This document shows, one piece after another, positions 34,595 through 42,921 of a stretch of DNA of 64,000 bases; position 1 is the first letter of the stretch; every line of letters begins with the position of its first letter. Source of the stretch: Dehalobacter sp. DCM (GTDB taxonomy: Bacteria; Bacillota; Desulfitobacteriia; Desulfitobacteriales; Syntrophobotulaceae); assembly GCF_024972775.1 (NCBI RefSeq), contig NZ_CP092282.1, positions 2,659,001 to 2,723,000 of the forward strand, written 5' to 3'. The translations under genes and the position numbers were made by a program. The notes below the pieces were generated by a model. That model saw only the letters and a program-made list of their open reading frames with translations. It was not told where the DNA came from and searched no databases.

Positions 34595-35593
34595 TCAGCA
34601 CATTGCTTCTTTTTTGGAGATGATGTTTATGCCTGTTGCCATGTCGTACACCCCTTCCAGTGTACCCGGACCGTTTTTTCTACTCAGAACAACAATACGC
34701 TCAAATACCTCTGTTTCGAGCAGGTTTTTAAGAAGTATCCGATTTCCCAGTTCAGCCGGTGAACGGGCATGCGCTGTTGCCAGGATTTTTACCCCGCAGC
34801 GCACAGCCTCCCCCAGGGCGAATGCATCTTCCGGGCTTCCCAGTTCGTCCACTGCCAGAATGTCCGGTGCCATCGCCCGAATGAGCATAATCATTCCTTG
34901 CGCCTTTGGACATCTATCCAGTATATCGGTTCGACAGCCGAGATCAAAAGCTGGCACCCCTTGCCACATCCCGGCAATTTCACTTCGTTCGTCAACAACA
35001 CCCACCGTCTGTCCTCTTATTCCCAGCTGCGGGACGCCGTCGCTTAAGTTTTTAATCAGAAAACGCAGTATTGTTGTTTTTCCTGCTCTTGGCGGAGAGA
35101 TAATCAGGGTATTATAGATCGCTTTATTCTGGTCTATCAGGAAACGAAGAGTATGAAATCCCTGGATATCCGGCTGCCTGGCAATACGCACGTTCAGAGC
35201 AGAAATACTGCGGAGAATTCTGATTTTACCGCCCTCGGCAACAGCTTCACCGGTAATCCCCACCCGATGACCTCCCGGCAGAGTTAAAAATCCTTGCCTC
35301 AGTTCCTCTTCCGCTGCGTAGACGGAGCTATAGGTCATTTTTTCAAGAACCTCGATAAGATCTTCTTTGCTCACAATATACGCATTATCTTTGGCTCCAA
35401 CATTTCCTGTAGGCGAGAGAAAGTGGTCGCTTTTTCCGGTTCTCAGCATAATTGGCTGGTTTACCCGAAGGCGGATCTCTTCGATGCTTTCCTTTTCCGG
35501 CAGCGAAATAACAGCCTTATGGACAATTTCCCCAATTGTTTTCCCCAGCCAGCGGGTCATTCCGATATCACGTTCCTGAATTGTAACAGCCAT
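34595..35593 (-). CDS. spoIIIAA: Stage III sporulation protein AA (ATPase)
   Basis: A 332-aa secretion-type ATPase. Walker A is PPRAGKTTILRF near residue 170 and Walker B-like ILAVDELG near 245. It powers the SpoIIIA-SpoIIQ channel in the mother cell and is the first gene of the operon. GGGAGG is 8 nt before the ATG; a sigma-E-like -10 sequence lies about 25 nt further upstream. Confidence 0.95.
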   Translation of the reverse strand: MAVTIQERDIGMTRWLGKTIGEIVHKAVISLPEKESIEEIRLRVNQPIMLRTGKSDHFLSPTGNVGAKDNAYIVSKEDLIEVLEKMTYSSVYAAEEELRQGFLTLPGGHRVGITGEAVAEGGKIRILRSISALNVRIARQPDIQGFHTLRFLIDQNKAIYNTLIISPPRAGKTTILRFLIKNLSDGVPQLGIRGQTVGVVDERSEIAGMWQGVPAFDLGCRTDILDRCPKAQGMIMLIRAMAPDILAVDELGSPEDAFALGEAVRCGVKILATAHARSPAELGNRILLKNLLETEVFERIVVLSRKNGPGTLEGVYDMATGINIISKKEAMC

Positions 35594-35615
35594 CGGTCAA
35601 GCCTCCCTGTATTAG

Positions 35616-35625
35616 ATGGTATGAC
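35616..35625 (-). promoter_or_regulatory. Possible sigma-E -10 element upstream of spoIIIAA
   Basis: The minus-strand sequence GTCATACCAT resembles the mother-cell sigma-E -10 consensus (CATACA-T). A convincing -35 was not found. The spoIIIA operon is a known sigma-E target in spore formers, so the position is reasonable. Confidence 0.4.
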
Positions 35626-35663
35626 CTTAAAAATGTTTTTAGAATTAAATAGTATTAAAGCAT

Positions 35664-35690
35664 AGAAAAAACGACCCCAGAAGAGGTCGT
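35664..35690 (-). terminator. Rho-independent terminator between the PAS gene and spoIIIAA
   Basis: Minus-strand stem ACGACC/GGTCGT with an 8-nt loop followed by TTTTTTC. It isolates spoIIIAA from the upstream PAS and EAL genes. Confidence 0.8.
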
Positions 35691-35705
35691 GAAGAAAAAA
35701 ATGTA

Positions 35706-35972
35706 CTAGTGCCATGTAAACTCTAATTCCTGTACATCCTTGCGGCAGATTTCATGTAATACTGCGTTGTCTTGCCGCTCCTACACCCTCCATGGTGTCC
35801 GCGGCATTAGTCCATCCGTGGACGTTAATCGGCATACGCTCGGTATGCCTTGCCTCCGACGGCCAAGGATGGCCTAGTGTCGCGATGCCATGGATGGCAA
35901 GGAGCGACCGCCTTGTCTTACAAGAAATCTGCTCACAATTATATTACAGTTTTAGAGTTAACAAGGCACTAG
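35706..35972. mobile_element. MITE-like element with 21-bp terminal inverted repeats
   Basis: A 267-bp element with no coding capacity. The ends are CTAGTGCCATGTAAACTCTAA (35706-35726) and its inverted counterpart (35952-35972), matching at 19 of 21 positions. The two arms stay related for about 100 bp inward and contain hairpins: GCCGC/GCGGC and GTCCA-tccg-TGGAC on the left, GGCATAC/GTATGCC at the centre, and GGCCA-agga-TGGCC and GTCGC/GCGAC with TGCCAT/ATGGCA on the right. The right end supplies the TAG stop codon of the PAS gene. No transposase is in the window and target duplication is unclear. Confidence 0.7.
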
Positions 35973-36550
35973 GTCTTGATGATATCGCCATACAGTTTTT
36001 TTATACAATCGGGACATATACCATGCGAGAATTCTGCTTCAGAATGTTCTTCAATATATCTTTCTAAGCGGTTCCAATAGCCATTATCATCAAGTATTTT
36101 ATTGCAGGAACAACAAATCTGAATTAAACCCTGAAGCTCAGCAATTAAGGATATATCCTCGATGACCGTCACGGAATAATTCTGCCCCTCGTACACTACC
36201 GGCGAAGAGCTGACTAAAATATTTAATTCTTCTCCCGAAATTAATGCCAGTTTTCCTTTTGATCGTTTGACCGAAGTCCCGTGGATCGCTTCAATTGCTG
36301 TGTTCCTGATGACGCAATCACGGCAATATAAACTAAAACCACACCCCCGGGGATCGTCGTTCTGATGGATACAGCCGATTGCACTGCCACAACGATGAAG
36401 TAAAAAATTTTCTTCCGAACTGTCCATGAATTCTCTTGCTGCTTGATTTGCTGCATTAACCCGCCACTCCGAGTCCAGTACAAAAATCCATGCCGGAATC
36501 GCGTCAAATAATACTTTCATAAAAGATTCTTTGATAAACAACTGTTTCAT
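35969..36550 (-). CDS. PAS-domain protein with Cys-rich ends, C-terminus supplied by a MITE
   Basis: A ~193-aa protein with an N-terminal PAS domain (AIPAWIFVLDSEWRVNAANQ split over ~residues 15-35), internal cysteines in GCGFSLYCRDC, and a C-terminal CxxC...CxxC unit (ICCSCNK, GICPDC) of the type that follows PAS domains in many sensor kinases. There is no kinase or output domain, so it may be the sensor half of a signalling pair with the adjacent EAL protein. The ATG at 36550 has GGGGGAG upstream. The final stop codon comes from the right end of the MITE, so the native C-terminus may have been different. Confidence 0.75.
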   Translation of the reverse strand: MKQLFIKESFMKVLFDAIPAWIFVLDSEWRVNAANQAAREFMDSSEENFLLHRCGSAIGCIHQNDDPRGCGFSLYCRDCVIRNTAIEAIHGTSVKRSKGKLALISGEELNILVSSSPVVYEGQNYSVTVIEDISLIAELQGLIQICCSCNKILDDNGYWNRLERYIEEHSEAEFSHGICPDCIKKLYGDIIKT

Positions 36551-36581
36551 TAAATCTCCCCCGGCAATTTTCAATTGACAC

Positions 36582-39089
36582 TCAATTTGCCTTATAGCGG
36601 ATTCTGCAATGATTAACCGATTGGTTCAACAGATCAATTGCTGCTTGTTCAGCAAGCGGTTTACTATAAAGATATCCCTGCATCATATCGCAGTTGTTTT
36701 CCATCAGGTATTGTCTTTGTTTTTCGCATTCAACACCTTCCGCTACGACCCAGTGTCCGAGTTTATGGGCCATGGATATAATATCACCGGTAATCGCATT
36801 TTCAGTACGCACATGGATGAGTTTATTGATAAAATATTTATCAATCTTTAAGCAATCGACGTTCAACTCTCTTTGCCGCGCAAGTGAAGAATATCCTGTT
36901 CCAAAATCATCGATCGCAATTTTTATACCCATCGTCTTTAACTTATCCAGCTTTTCGTTAATCTCTTGATAATTATTGGCGAAGACCGATTCCGTTATTT
37001 CAAAAGTGAGATTTCTCGGCACGACGCCTGTTTCCCTGATCAACTCGTTAACGTCAGACAGAAATGTTTCGCTGAGCAGCTGAATTGCGGATATATTTAT
37101 GTAAAACGCAATCGGATGATATCCTTCCCGCGAGATATAGGCGGCAAAAGCAAAAACGATACGCATGATCCGTTTGCCTAGTAGCCCCATCAGTTGAGAA
37201 GACTCTGCAATTGGAATAAATTCAATCGGTGAAATTTCCCCAAGATCGTCATTCTTATAACGGGCCAAAGCTTCAAACCCTGCTATTTCATTTGTTTTAA
37301 AGTCAAGAATCGGCTGATAAACCATAAACAAAGAAGGATCTTGTTCTTTGCTTAACGTCTCTGTTAATGCATTCAGTATGGTAATCTCCCGTTGTTGTTT
37401 CTGTTCCATCGCGTTGCTGAAGATACAGTATCCGAACCGTTCATGGTCGTTAATCTGCTTACTGGCACTCATTACTCTTTTTAAGACATTTTCAGCATCA
37501 TCACACGTATATTTGTCTATTTCAAGAATGCCTATATTAAAGCAAAACGTCTTTTGAGCGATTCCCGTATCCAGAGTCCGAATGATTCTTTCGCAGAAAT
37601 GGTTAAGGTTCTGTTTATCCCGATAGTTTACCATATAGAAAACAAATTGGTCATTAGCAATATGAAACAGCAAACGATCCTCAGAAACAAGTGATATCAG
37701 GCATTTTGCGATATCCTGGATCAGTTTTACCCCAAAACGATAGCCATAGACACTATTAATCGCACTGAATCGGCGAAGGTTAACCATGATTGCCGCACGC
37801 TTTGATTCTGTATCAAGATGATAGTTCTCGGCATAGATTAGTTCAAATGACCTCAGGTTTAACAGCCCAGTTTCCGGATTCTTCTCGTTTAAATACTTCA
37901 GTCTTATTTCATTATTTTTACGATCCGTGATGTCAATAATAAGCCCTTCCAAGGCAACAATTTGGCCATTTTCATCATAGATGCCCTGTCCCTGTTCCCA
38001 TACCCATTTCGTCTCTCCGGATGCTGTAATGATTTCATATTCTTCCGTCAATTTGGTATGTTCGTAAACTGCCTTTTCCCATCTTTCCCACAGCCAATTC
38101 TGATATTTAGGCAAAATCAGATCATTATAGGATAAATCCCGATTATACAAGAGTCTTCCCGGACTATACCCGGTCAGTTCAAAACAGCCATTGGATACAT
38201 ATTGCATTGTCCAGTCTTTATCAAAAAAACAACGATACATCATCCCAGGCAAATTATCCAGTAAAACGGCCTTACTCCGTTCACTTTCATTGACCACTCT
38301 TTCAATCGCCTTCCGTTCAGTAATATCCTGAATGAGACAAATGTGACTGGACTTATGCTTGCCGCTTAAATTAATCGGCGCAACAATCATATGTACCCAC
38401 ACCATGGTGTTATCAGGCCGAATATAGCGTTTTTCCATCGCATAGCTCCTGATTTGTCCCGATTGTAATCTCTCAAAGTTATTCCTATCTGCAACAAGAT
38501 CATCAGGATGGGTTATTTTCTCCCACCCCAGTTCCATGATCTCTTCGCTGGTTCTTCCGGTTATCTGTTCAAAAATGGGGTTGATACTGATCCAGTTATT
38601 ACTGCCTGCAGTCAGCGATTCTCCAGCATGGGAAATTGCTATCCCAATCGGTGCTTGCTGAAACAGCGCATCAAAGGTCACGCTGTGCTCATGCATCCTT
38701 TGTTCGTATAATTGCTGTATCCGTATCAATTTGAGATGGATACCGATTCGGACCTTTAGGGATTCCGTATTAAGCGGTTTTCGGATATAGTCGGCTGCGC
38801 CTAATTTCAACCCTTTGACCTCAGATTCCGGTTCATCATAATTTGTTAGTATAAGTATATGCGTGTTCGTATAGCGGGTATCCGACTTCAGATCATTCAG
38901 TATTTGAAAGCCGGCCATATTGGGCATCGTGATATCAAGAATAATTAAGTCTATGTCCGGGTTTTCGTCTAAATGACGCCTTACTTCCGAACTGTCACAC
39001 GCGGTTATGATTTCAGAATCATGCAAAATCTTTTGAATGATTACCCGATCTGTAGGTGAATCACTGACAACCAATAGCTTTTCAGACAT
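36582..39089 (-). CDS. Response regulator with PAS, degenerate GGDEF and EAL domains
   Basis: An 835-aa c-di-GMP signalling protein. The receiver domain (residues 1-120) has the phosphoacceptor Asp in LIILDITMP and the conserved Lys in YIRKPLN. One or two PAS domains follow (~140-400). The GGDEF position reads ANDQF (HIANDQFVFYM), so cyclase activity is unlikely. The EAL domain retains FEALAR, the metal-binding IDDFGTGYSS and VAEGVE segments, so phosphodiesterase activity is likely. It follows efp and precedes the PAS gene. The nearby pilus locus is a plausible target (inference). Confidence 0.92.
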   Translation of the reverse strand: MSEKLLVVSDSPTDRVIIQKILHDSEIITACDSSEVRRHLDENPDIDLIILDITMPNMAGFQILNDLKSDTRYTNTHILILTNYDEPESEVKGLKLGAADYIRKPLNTESLKVRIGIHLKLIRIQQLYEQRMHEHSVTFDALFQQAPIGIAISHAGESLTAGSNNWISINPIFEQITGRTSEEIMELGWEKITHPDDLVADRNNFERLQSGQIRSYAMEKRYIRPDNTMVWVHMIVAPINLSGKHKSSHICLIQDITERKAIERVVNESERSKAVLLDNLPGMMYRCFFDKDWTMQYVSNGCFELTGYSPGRLLYNRDLSYNDLILPKYQNWLWERWEKAVYEHTKLTEEYEIITASGETKWVWEQGQGIYDENGQIVALEGLIIDITDRKNNEIRLKYLNEKNPETGLLNLRSFELIYAENYHLDTESKRAAIMVNLRRFSAINSVYGYRFGVKLIQDIAKCLISLVSEDRLLFHIANDQFVFYMVNYRDKQNLNHFCERIIRTLDTGIAQKTFCFNIGILEIDKYTCDDAENVLKRVMSASKQINDHERFGYCIFSNAMEQKQQREITILNALTETLSKEQDPSLFMVYQPILDFKTNEIAGFEALARYKNDDLGEISPIEFIPIAESSQLMGLLGKRIMRIVFAFAAYISREGYHPIAFYINISAIQLLSETFLSDVNELIRETGVVPRNLTFEITESVFANNYQEINEKLDKLKTMGIKIAIDDFGTGYSSLARQRELNVDCLKIDKYFINKLIHVRTENAITGDIISMAHKLGHWVVAEGVECEKQRQYLMENNCDMMQGYLYSKPLAEQAAIDLLNQSVNHCRIRYKAN

Positions 39090-39256
39090 AATAGTCCTCC
39101 ATGCGCGTATCGCTTTCTATTCAATGACATAAATTCTCTTTATTTCAGCAAATTTCCTTTATTATATTCTTAAACGAATATTTTTTCTTATATATTAGAT
39201 ATCGTTGAACTGCAGCATTGGGTTTAGTGAAAATTCATTATTCTGCTGCTAGCGGG

Positions 39257-39299
39257 TAAAAAAACAGCCAACATACGAAGAAATTCGCACGTTGGCTGT
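39257..39299 (-). terminator. Terminator of efp
   Basis: Minus-strand stem ACAGCCAAC/GTTGGCTGT with an inner paired segment GCGAA/TTCGT, followed by TTTTTTT. It lies 40 nt beyond the efp stop codon. Confidence 0.9.
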
Positions 39300-39338
39300 G
39301 TCACTATTATGCCATCAATAATAGTATTACTTTTTCAT

Positions 39339-39896
39339 TTACGCTCTGGATACATACGCGCCGGTTCGTGTGTCGATGATCAGGACATCGCCTTCGTTAA
39401 CGAAAAACGGAACCTGTACGGTTGCACCGGTTTCTACGGTAGCTGCTTTGGTACCTCCAGTCGCCGTGTCACCTTTGACGCCGGGTTCACACTCGACGAC
39501 TTTCAGTTCGACTGTATTCGGGAGGTCAACACCGATGACTTCGCTATTGTAAAGCAGTACGCCCAGATTCATGTTTTCTTTGAGCCATTTGACTTCTTGT
39601 CCGATTTGAGCCTCAGTCAGCATGATCTGCTCATAGCTTTCATTATCCATCACAACAAATTGTTCACCATCTTTATACAGATACTGCATCTCGCGGCGAT
39701 CCAAACGAGCTCTTGGAACTTTCTCACCGGCGTTGAATTTTTTTTCAGTAACACCGCCTGTTCTGACATTTTTAACCTTGGTACGGACAAATGCTGCACC
39801 TTTGCCGGGTTTAACATGCTGGAATTCGACTATTTGAAATACATCACCATCGAGTTCAATCGTTACGCCGGTCTTAAAATCATTTGAAGAAATCAT
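39339..39896 (-). CDS. efp: Elongation factor P
   Basis: A 185-aa three-domain EF-P ([15 protein letters not shown] at the start, the tip lysine in [25 protein letters not shown]-like end [18 protein letters not shown]). It relieves ribosome stalling at proline runs. AGGAGG is just upstream. pepQ and aroQ precede it, an order common in Bacillota. Confidence 0.98.
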   Translation of the reverse strand: MISSNDFKTGVTIELDGDVFQIVEFQHVKPGKGAAFVRTKVKNVRTGGVTEKKFNAGEKVPRARLDRREMQYLYKDGEQFVVMDNESYEQIMLTEAQIGQEVKWLKENMNLGVLLYNSEVIGVDLPNTVELKVVECEPGVKGDTATGGTKAATVETGATVQVPFFVNEGDVLIIDTRTGAYVSRA

Positions 39897-40012
39897 TGTG
39901 CTGATCCTCCTATTAGTATAGAAATATGGTTTGAATTTTATATGTAGTCAGTACCCTGTAAATCCAGTATGTTCTCGTTCTATAATAAAATAACGGCTAC
40001 AAGGAAGTACCA

Positions 40013-41071
40013 CTAATCAATAATAATGCATTGTTTTGTCGTTTGTGTCAAGACTTCTGCACCAGATTTTGTGATCAAAGCGACATCTTCGATGCGGACC
40101 CCACCCCATTCCGGGATATAGATTCCTGGTTCAACGGTAAGGACCATCCCTGCTTCAAGGATTGTTTCATCCCGTGTATTCAATGACGGTGTTTCATGAA
40201 TCTCAAGGCCCAGCGAATGTCCCAAACCATGTCCAAAGTAGTCCCCATAGCCGGCTTTGGCTATCACCTCTCGGACTGCAGCGTCAACGTCTTTTGCTTT
40301 GACTCCGGGCTTTAAGGCTGTCAATCCGGCCAGCTGGGCCTCGAGGACGATATGATAAATTTCATGGTGTTTGCTGCTCTGCTCACCTAAAAAGAGCGTT
40401 CGCGTAAAGTCAGAACAATACCGTTGATAAATTGCGCCCATATCCACGGTTAAAAATTCCCCGTTTTGTATTTTCTTACTGGTGGCAACACCATGGGGCA
40501 GCGAAGACCGGATGCCGGAGGCAACGATATAATCAAAGGAGCGGCCACTGGCTCCCCTCTTTCTTTGGGCATATTCGAGTTCCAAAGATAGCGCCTCTTC
40601 GGTTATGCCAGGCTGAATTTTTGCAACCGTTTGCGCGAAGGCCAGATCGGTGATTTCAACCGCTTTGCGGATCAGGCCGATTTCCTGGTCATCTTTGATC
40701 TGCCGCAATTTGTTGAAGATATCCGAGGCGTTTTGAAAATGGCACCACGTCAGCGTCTGCTGTAATTTTTGGAATTCCCCCCAAGTCAGCGCGTCTTCCT
40801 CGACTCCGATGACGCTAATATCGTGAACACGGTCGGCAATGGCGGCATAAGGATCTGCCGTGACCTTGACGATCTCAAAGTTCGGGGCTTCTTTTTCGGC
40901 CTGTTCCATATAGCGGAAATCTGTAAATAAATACGCACTGTGAGGATTAACCAGAAGCGTAGCATTCGTTCCGGTAAAACCACTTAAATAAAATACATTG
41001 GGTGCGGAATGAACAAGCAGCGCCTGCAGACCGTTTTCATTCAGTTTCTGACGTACCTTCTCCAACCTCAT
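40013..41071 (-). CDS. Xaa-Pro aminopeptidase/dipeptidase (M24 family)
   Basis: A 352-aa M24 peptidase: creatinase-like N-terminal domain, then the pita-bread fold with metal ligands in VDMGAIYQRYCSDFTRT, GHGLGHSLGLEIHE, VEPGIY and VRIEDVALI. It removes X from X-Pro peptides. The ATG at 41071 has AAGGAG 9 nt upstream and lies inside the 3' end of aroQ, a 35-nt overlap. Confidence 0.93.
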   Translation of the reverse strand: MRLEKVRQKLNENGLQALLVHSAPNVFYLSGFTGTNATLLVNPHSAYLFTDFRYMEQAEKEAPNFEIVKVTADPYAAIADRVHDISVIGVEEDALTWGEFQKLQQTLTWCHFQNASDIFNKLRQIKDDQEIGLIRKAVEITDLAFAQTVAKIQPGITEEALSLELEYAQRKRGASGRSFDYIVASGIRSSLPHGVATSKKIQNGEFLTVDMGAIYQRYCSDFTRTLFLGEQSSKHHEIYHIVLEAQLAGLTALKPGVKAKDVDAAVREVIAKAGYGDYFGHGLGHSLGLEIHETPSLNTRDETILEAGMVLTVEPGIYIPEWGGVRIEDVALITKSGAEVLTQTTKQCIIID

Positions 41072-41528
41072 TTTTTGCTGCTCCTTCTTTCTGACGGTAC
41101 TTTTGATATTCCAGCGCATAAGCTAAGGCCAGAAAATAGCTGTCTGTTCCCAGCCCGCTGATTTGCCCCAGGCAGGCTCCTGCAATCACCGAATGAGAAC
41201 GAAAACTCTCTCTGGCGTAAATATTCGATAAATGAACTTCAATGGCAGGGACCTGTACTCCTTTGATGGCATCGTACAGCGCATAGCTGGTATGTGTCCA
41301 AGCTCCCGGATTAAGGATCAAAAAATTGCTAGGTTTAAGATGCGTGATCCAGTCAATCAAATCACCTTCATGATTTGTCTGGCGGCATTCGACGCCAATA
41401 CCGTTAGACTTCCCCATCCCTAACAACTTCTCGTTGACATGATCAAGGCTTGTCCGGCCATATATTTCCGGTTCCCTCTGTCCTAAAAGATGCAGATTAG
41501 CGCCATGAAAAACGTAAATCGTATCCAT
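41037..41528 (-). CDS. aroQ: 3-dehydroquinate dehydratase, type II
   Basis: A 163-aa type II dehydroquinase, the third step of the shikimate pathway. Conserved blocks are REPEIYG with the catalytic Tyr, NPGAWTHTSYAL, and VHLSNIYARESFR. The usual GPNLN motif reads GANLH, keeping the Asn. The last ~20 residues are charged and probably disordered. The other shikimate genes (aroB, aroK, aroE) lie 17-20 kb downstream. Confidence 0.96.
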   Translation of the reverse strand: MDTIYVFHGANLHLLGQREPEIYGRTSLDHVNEKLLGMGKSNGIGVECRQTNHEGDLIDWITHLKPSNFLILNPGAWTHTSYALYDAIKGVQVPAIEVHLSNIYARESFRSHSVIAGACLGQISGLGTDSYFLALAYALEYQKYRQKEGAAKNEVGEGTSETE

Positions 41529-41643
41529 AATTCCTCCTAGGCCTATTATTCTCCAAAACCGTTTAAATTTGTATAGGCTGCTGAATATTCATAAAAAACT
41601 TCTCTTAACAATTTATTATAGCGAAAAAATATCATAAATAAAA

Positions 41644-41681
41644 CATCGAATACCTGGCCAAGTCAAACCGGGTATTCGATG
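41644..41681 (-). terminator. Terminator of the LysM gene
   Basis: Minus-strand stem CATCGAATACC/GGTATTCGATG with a 16-nt loop followed by TTTTATTTATG. It lies 20 nt past the LysM stop codon and separates it from aroQ. Confidence 0.75.
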
Positions 41682-41701
41682 AAGGACGATAACCTTCTGT
41701 G

Positions 41702-42232
41702 TCATGTCGTTCCAAAATCCGCTTGTTCTGTTTCTGATCGTGTATCGGGCCTTTGTTTCTGTTGATCATAAAGGATATTCAGCGACGTCTTTTCTCCTTC
41801 GAAACGGGGCGAATTCACAATATTAATATTACTTAGCATAATGCTCGTCTCAATCACACCAGTATGGGGGCATTCTACCTTTCGCACCTCGGTCCGGGGC
41901 AGAATGAAATGAAGTTCGTGTGGTGTTGTTGGTTCACCGGCCCGGGTAACGCGTAATTTGATCCCTTCCACATCAAGGATCACTTCGTCACACCGATTAA
42001 CGCCTTTGCCGCCGAATGGATAAGAAGAGCATCCTGAGGCCGCTCCACCAGAAGCTGAAGCTGCAGAGTCTTTATTACTCATCGCCTTCAGTGGGATATT
42101 TATCGTCTGCCCCACATAGAGCGCACATGGATCAATACCCGGATTGGCTTCGGTAAAATCCTGCCAGCGGCAGCCATTTCTCTTTGCCAGAAGATAAAAA
42201 GTATCTCCTGATTGGATAATATATTTGTTTAT
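41702..42232 (-). CDS. LysM-domain protein without a canonical start codon
   Basis: The reading frame encodes an N-terminal LysM domain (YIIQSGDTFYLLAKRNGC, then QDFTEANPGIDPCALYVGQTI) and a ~110-residue C-terminal part of unknown fold with spaced cysteines. The first ATG in frame lies after the LysM domain (42115), which would remove it. Upstream, an AGGAGGGG SD is followed by ATG at 42237, but that ATG reads ATGCGATAA and stops. The LysM frame begins at ATA 42232, six nt past the SD. Either a non-AUG start, a -1 shift after the ATG, or a 1-nt error explains this. A 10-bp hairpin precedes the SD. Confidence 0.7.
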   Translation of the reverse strand: MNKYIIQSGDTFYLLAKRNGCRWQDFTEANPGIDPCALYVGQTINIPLKAMSNKDSAASASGGAASGCSSYPFGGKGVNRCDEVILDVEGIKLRVTRAGEPTTPHELHFILPRTEVRKVECPHTGVIETSIMLSNINIVNSPRFEGEKTSLNILYDQQKQRPDTRSETEQADFGTT

Positions 42233-42371
42233 CGCATTCCCCTCCTCGCTTCCATGATATGGAAGCGAATGCGATCCGGTGCATGACCTGCTGTCGTCAC
42301 GATTATTCCTTTTTGAACGCGAGAGACCGTCTGGTCACCATCGTGGCATTTCTATTAATTGTTTTGTTCAG

Positions 42372-42914
42372 TTATTTATCTGATAACAGAATAGTTAATG
42401 TAATTTCTGCAATACCCTGATTGATATCGAAATCCTGAACGACAATGATACTTTTCTGCTGTTCCAGAATACCTATCAGGACATCAAGAATATGATCTCT
42501 GTCTCCTCTTGCCCTTATTTTTACAGGAACTTTCAATATGCTGCCTTTTTCAATAGTCTGCAGACCCATATCTATTCCTTCAAGGCGGACATCGCCAGCT
42601 CTAAACGTCTCGTTGAGTATATCCAGTGTTTGAGGCAATGAAGTACTTGTCGGAATACGATTGGTATAAACTGCCGTATGTTTTTCCAGGACGCGGATAT
42701 CCGTTTGAAGTGCGATAAGTGCTGCCGTATCACGTGCTTCCTGTTGATTTAACGCAGGAATAACCAGAAGTTTCCAGATTAGAATCAGAGCGAAGATAAC
42801 GCTAAAACCAGTCAATCCAATTTGCAATACAGAGACATTATCCAATCGTTTGTCCAAATTCTCGCGGACTTTCTGCAGCATGTCCTTCGGGAAATTCATC
42901 TTTCGACTTCTCAT
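42372..42914 (-). CDS. Type IV pilus assembly protein PilO-like
   Basis: A 180-aa protein with one TM helix (residues ~30-52, VLQIGLTGFSVIFALILIWK), a coiled-coil-like stretch and a C-terminal ferredoxin-like fold (ILKVPVKIRARGDRDHILDV), the PilO/GspM layout. It aligns the PilM-PilN complex in the inner membrane platform. It lies 7 nt after the PilM-PilN gene. A second PilO-like gene ends the window (63527). Confidence 0.75.
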   Translation of the reverse strand: MRSRKMNFPKDMLQKVRENLDKRLDNVSVLQIGLTGFSVIFALILIWKLLVIPALNQQEARDTAALIALQTDIRVLEKHTAVYTNRIPTSTSLPQTLDILNETFRAGDVRLEGIDMGLQTIEKGSILKVPVKIRARGDRDHILDVLIGILEQQKSIIVVQDFDINQGIAEITLTILLSDK

Positions 42915-42921
42915 GTGTCAT

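Noticed and set aside
35706-35972. Integron attC site or IS fragment
   Set aside because: No RYYYAAC core pair or transposase remnant could be identified; the terminal repeats and lack of coding fit a MITE better.
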